The notes below the pieces were generated by a model, which saw nothing but the letters and a program-made list of their open reading frames with translations, was not told the DNA's origin and did not search any database. From the NCBI GenBank assembly GCA_033105485.1, contig CP136956.1, positions 186,001-250,000 on the forward strand: a DNA stretch of 64,000 nucleotides. The letters run 5' to 3'. The position numbers and the translations under genes were made by a program. Source of the stretch: LVI-A0039 sp033105485. Its GTDB lineage: Bacteria; Bacillota_I; Bacilli_A; UBA3375. This document shows positions 61,662 through 64,000 of this stretch, piece by piece (within the stretch, counting starts at the first letter, position 1; each line of letters begins with the position of its first letter).

Positions 61662-62424
61662 AATACCCCACCTCAAGTCCATATTTTATCTCAGCAAGTG
61701 TTTTTTCTTTACGCAAATACATTTCATATAGACTAGCTATTTTAGCCGGATTTCCAACACACATCACTTCACCTTCTGCTAACCATAGTGCTCTGTCACA
61801 AGTATTTTTGATTGAGTGATGAGAATAAGATGCATAGATAATCGTCATCCCAGCTCGTTTTTGTTCATAGAATGCATCATTACACTTGGTACGGAAACTT
61901 CCATCACCAACAGCATATGATTCATCTAAAAGCACAATATCTGCCTTAATATTTATTGCTATTGCAAATCCTAATTTTGAACGCATTGAGGTTGAATAAC
62001 CACCATAACGTTCATAAATTTGATCTCCAAGTTCAGAAAATTCAACGATTTTACCAACAATTTGATCTATTTCAAGTGGAGTTAGCCCGTGCAATCCGCA
62101 TTTATAATAGATATTATCATACCCACTTTTGTGCTCTTGCATCCCTGTCATATAAGAATGACGAAATATTCTAGCATCTGTATCAACTGATCCTTCAGTT
62201 GGTAACAATTGATTTCCTAATACTTTTAAAAGAACTGTTTTACCACTGGAATTATCACCTAAAATTCCAAAAGTTTCTCCTTTGTATACTTTAAAATTCA
62301 CATCTTTTAACATTGGTTTATGCGCTGCTCGATTGGTCTTTAAAAGTAAGTCCGAAACTAAATCAAACCTACTATTATACTTAATAAATGATTTTGTTAA
62401 GTTGTTTACAGTAAGTACTAACAT
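61648..62424 (-). CDS. ABC exporter ATPase (TagH/Wzt-like)
   Basis: 258 residues. Walker A GILGDNSSGKTVLLK (about 53), degenerate signature GGYSTSMRSKLGFAIAI, Walker B ADIVLLDESYAVGD, switch SYSHHS where the usual His of TH is displaced. The signature change is normal for TagH/Wzt proteins. Lacks the C-terminal carbohydrate-binding or wall-targeting domain found in longer members. Pairs with the permease that follows. Confidence 0.88.
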   Translation of the reverse strand: MLVLTVNNLTKSFIKYNSRFDLVSDLLLKTNRAAHKPMLKDVNFKVYKGETFGILGDNSSGKTVLLKVLGNQLLPTEGSVDTDARIFRHSYMTGMQEHKSGYDNIYYKCGLHGLTPLEIDQIVGKIVEFSELGDQIYERYGGYSTSMRSKLGFAIAINIKADIVLLDESYAVGDGSFRTKCNDAFYEQKRAGMTIIYASYSHHSIKNTCDRALWLAEGEVMCVGNPAKIASLYEMYLRKEKTLAEIKYGLEVGYYGIH

Positions 62425-63347
62425 TGTCCTAACCTCATTTGATATGATTTATTCCGATTTAGAATTATTTCATTAACGACATTCATATTCTGAACGACTA
62501 TTGATTCTTCAACAATGTTGCTCTCTAGCATAAAATTAAGAAGAGTCAATACATATTCTAAATTATATATATCAGATTCAAAATCTATTTGTGTAAATTC
62601 AATTTGATTTTCTAAAAGGCTAAAGTAATCCAGTTGCTCTTTTTGATAAAAACTAATCATTTCTCCAACAAAGTCAGACGTATATGCAATGTCTAACATA
62701 TAATTTTGTGGTAAATAGTCAAACGATTCGCAATTAGCTGTGAAAATATTATACACAATAAGCGAAGGTACTCTTTTTAAAACATTTGTATTTAAATCGA
62801 TTTTCGATTGGTAATATAATTCTTCACTAAATTCCATTAATCTCGTTAAAACTTTATTCTCAATAAATTTGGCAGTATTAACAACTACAAAATCATCGCT
62901 TAGAAATGTTTTATTGTTTAATTTATGCGTGTTAATAAAATTATTACTTACAAAATCATCATTAAACGGAATAGCAATTGGAGGGGCAACAAAAGTTCTA
63001 GATAAATTATATTTTTCAATTTCAAATTCTCTTGTCACATGAATTCGATCTGAAATATATATAATACTATCATACCCTTTTAAATATTCAACTGCAAATA
63101 AACATGCCGGGTGATGAGAATCATCAACAAACTTAGAAAATGACTTTAAGTCAAGTTCACTAGCAAATTCTTGAATTTCTATCAATTTAACATTATTAAA
63201 ATTAATTTTCAATTCTTTAATTATTGAAGAAAAATTTTCATCATAAAAGATGTAATGATCAACATCATTATATTTCTGCGATGACAAAATTGTTAGTAAT
63301 GATTTTCTAACATCATTATTTACAACAGTATAAATAGCATATTTCAT
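62418..63347 (-). CDS. Putative glycosyltransferase, GT8-like, degenerate
   Basis: 309 residues. N-terminus KYAIYTVVNNDVRKSLLTIL and a YLKGYDSIIYISDRIHVTREF segment near residue 85-105 resemble the GT8 strand carrying the DxD metal motif, which here is SDR. HHPACLFAVEYLK precedes it. The C-terminal half is unassigned. Likely transfers or recognises sugar for the exported polymer; a non-catalytic role is possible given the DxD change. GGGGG site before the ATG; overlaps the ATPase gene. Confidence 0.5.
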   Translation of the reverse strand: MKYAIYTVVNNDVRKSLLTILSSQKYNDVDHYIFYDENFSSIIKELKINFNNVKLIEIQEFASELDLKSFSKFVDDSHHPACLFAVEYLKGYDSIIYISDRIHVTREFEIEKYNLSRTFVAPPIAIPFNDDFVSNNFINTHKLNNKTFLSDDFVVVNTAKFIENKVLTRLMEFSEELYYQSKIDLNTNVLKRVPSLIVYNIFTANCESFDYLPQNYMLDIAYTSDFVGEMISFYQKEQLDYFSLLENQIEFTQIDFESDIYNLEYVLTLLNFMLESNIVEESIVVQNMNVVNEIILNRNKSYQMRLGQC

Positions 63348-63348
63348 A

Positions 63349-63759
63349 TTACCCCCTTTTTCTTTTAAATAAATCTGCTGGTTCCACTTTTATTTGATAG
63401 TTAGTCACTGATAATTTCCAAAAATGATCAAAAGTTTCCTCACTAGATGATTTATTGCTAAAACGAAGAAACGAAATATAATCTTCGACAACCTTAATAT
63501 CAAAAATTGTTCGATCAATATTTTTCACTTGAGCTGGTGTTAAAATTGCATTTCCATAATACGAAATTACACTATTGTTAATCTTAGCATTATAATATAT
63601 AGCATCATACTTACTATCAAATTCAACAAATGTTAGTAACTTAATATCTATTTGTTCCTTACTTGATTTAGTAAACTTTGTATATTTTGAAAGATTTTGT
63701 ACAAAATGTAAATTGTTACATTGGTCGATAAAATTAAATCCAATTTCATTAAATTCCAT
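63349..63759 (-). CDS. Small unknown protein of the polymer operon
   Basis: 136 residues, mixed alpha/beta, no membrane segment. Contains IDIKLLTFVEFDSKYDAIYY and FWKLSVTNYQIKVEPADLF. Ends one base from the glycosyltransferase-like gene and begins within the upstream gene's stop (TAATG). No family recognised; tight coupling implies a part in the same pathway. Confidence 0.6.
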   Translation of the reverse strand: MEFNEIGFNFIDQCNNLHFVQNLSKYTKFTKSSKEQIDIKLLTFVEFDSKYDAIYYNAKINNSVISYYGNAILTPAQVKNIDRTIFDIKVVEDYISFLRFSNKSSSEETFDHFWKLSVTNYQIKVEPADLFKRKRG

Positions 63760-64000
63760 TATTCTCCTTCCACAATGTTAAAATCAAATAAACACATATT
63801 TGCTCTTTTTCGTTCATCATATTCAATTGAGCGTAATACTTTTGATGTATGGAATAATCGATTTAGTAATTCCATATTTTCTGTATCAATATTACCATAA
63901 CCACTTGCACAAACATAAACATGTTCAAATATTCGTCCATGATCATCAAGTTCAATTTTTACAGTATTTATAGTTGCATCATTGGCTTTAAATATTGCCA
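63759..64000 (-). CDS. C-terminal end of an unknown gene
   Basis: Last 79 codons of a gene entering from the right edge: AIFKANDATINTVKIELDDHG, FEHVYVCASGYGNIDTEN, KRANMCLFDFNIVEGE, then TAA overlapping the next ATG. GGAAGGAG within its end serves the next gene. The N-terminus is outside, so no assignment is possible. Confidence 0.65.
   Translation of the reverse strand, partial: AIFKANDATINTVKIELDDHGRIFEHVYVCASGYGNIDTENMELLNRLFHTSKVLRSIEYDERKRANMCLFDFNIVEGE

Overview
The window comes from a low-G+C, Gram-positive-type (Bacillota) fermenter that uses the standard bacterial genetic code. Evidence for this: AT-rich DNA, strong Shine-Dalgarno sites, tightly overlapping operons, lipoprotein-type binding proteins, a TagGH-type surface-polymer exporter, two glycyl-radical enzyme systems and a LicT/BglG antitermination system. 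No rRNA or tRNA genes were seen. Affinity with Erysipelotrichia or walled relatives of the Mollicutes is a guess from gene content. Almost every gene lies on the minus strand, so operons read from high to low coordinates.

Layout, low to high. 1-5.6 kb: an operon of a U32-family protein, a class III aminotransferase, an NMT1-type ABC importer and a UbiD-family decarboxylase (cut by the window edge). 5.7-17 kb: an accessory stretch of small or broken genes (frameshifted dtd, broken isochorismatase-like gene, frameshifted membrane protein, ASCH fragment). It also has an unassigned RNA gene on the plus strand and a likely defence or conflict cluster: a SIR2-like protein, three proteins with HEPN-like Rx4H motifs, a PIN-domain protein and a DUF2185-like immunity protein. 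17.1-26.7 kb: the complete UMP pathway, pyrB-pyrC-carA-carB-pyrK-pyrD-pyrF-pyrE, behind a perfect promoter and a pyrBI-like leader-peptide attenuator. 26.8-33.5 kb: glutathione-peroxidase-like gene, CPBP protease, 5'-nucleotidase-like gene, then a peptide-binding lipoprotein, M20 deacylase and LD-carboxypeptidase operon behind a lysine riboswitch. 33.5-37.9 kb: beta-glucoside PTS operon with LicT-type antiterminator and two RAT-like sites. 38-39.2 kb: lysA on the plus strand. 39.3-45.3 kb: oppABCDF. 45.7-50.2 kb: pyruvate formate-lyase system in which the enzyme is split into two genes. 50.3-53.4 kb: M42 peptidase, AlkD-like protein, broken M23 lipoprotein, PEBP-like protein. 53.5-58.2 kb: glycyl-radical dehydratase, its activase and an alcohol dehydrogenase. 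59-64 kb: an IS30 remnant, then a surface-polymer export operon with a putative glycosyltransferase, a NUDIX hydrolase and unknown proteins.

How it fits together: the cell makes UMP de novo, probably sensing UTP by transcription-translation coupling. It imports and trims peptides, with one peptide-salvage operon under lysine control, and lysA completes DAP-to-lysine conversion. It ferments sugars through pyruvate formate-lyase and a polyol-type dehydratase paired with alcohol dehydrogenases. The strongest unusual signals are the split pyruvate formate-lyase, the pyrimidine leader-peptide attenuator, the lysine-riboswitch salvage operon, the U32/UbiD operon and the accessory cluster with a shared palindromic operator.
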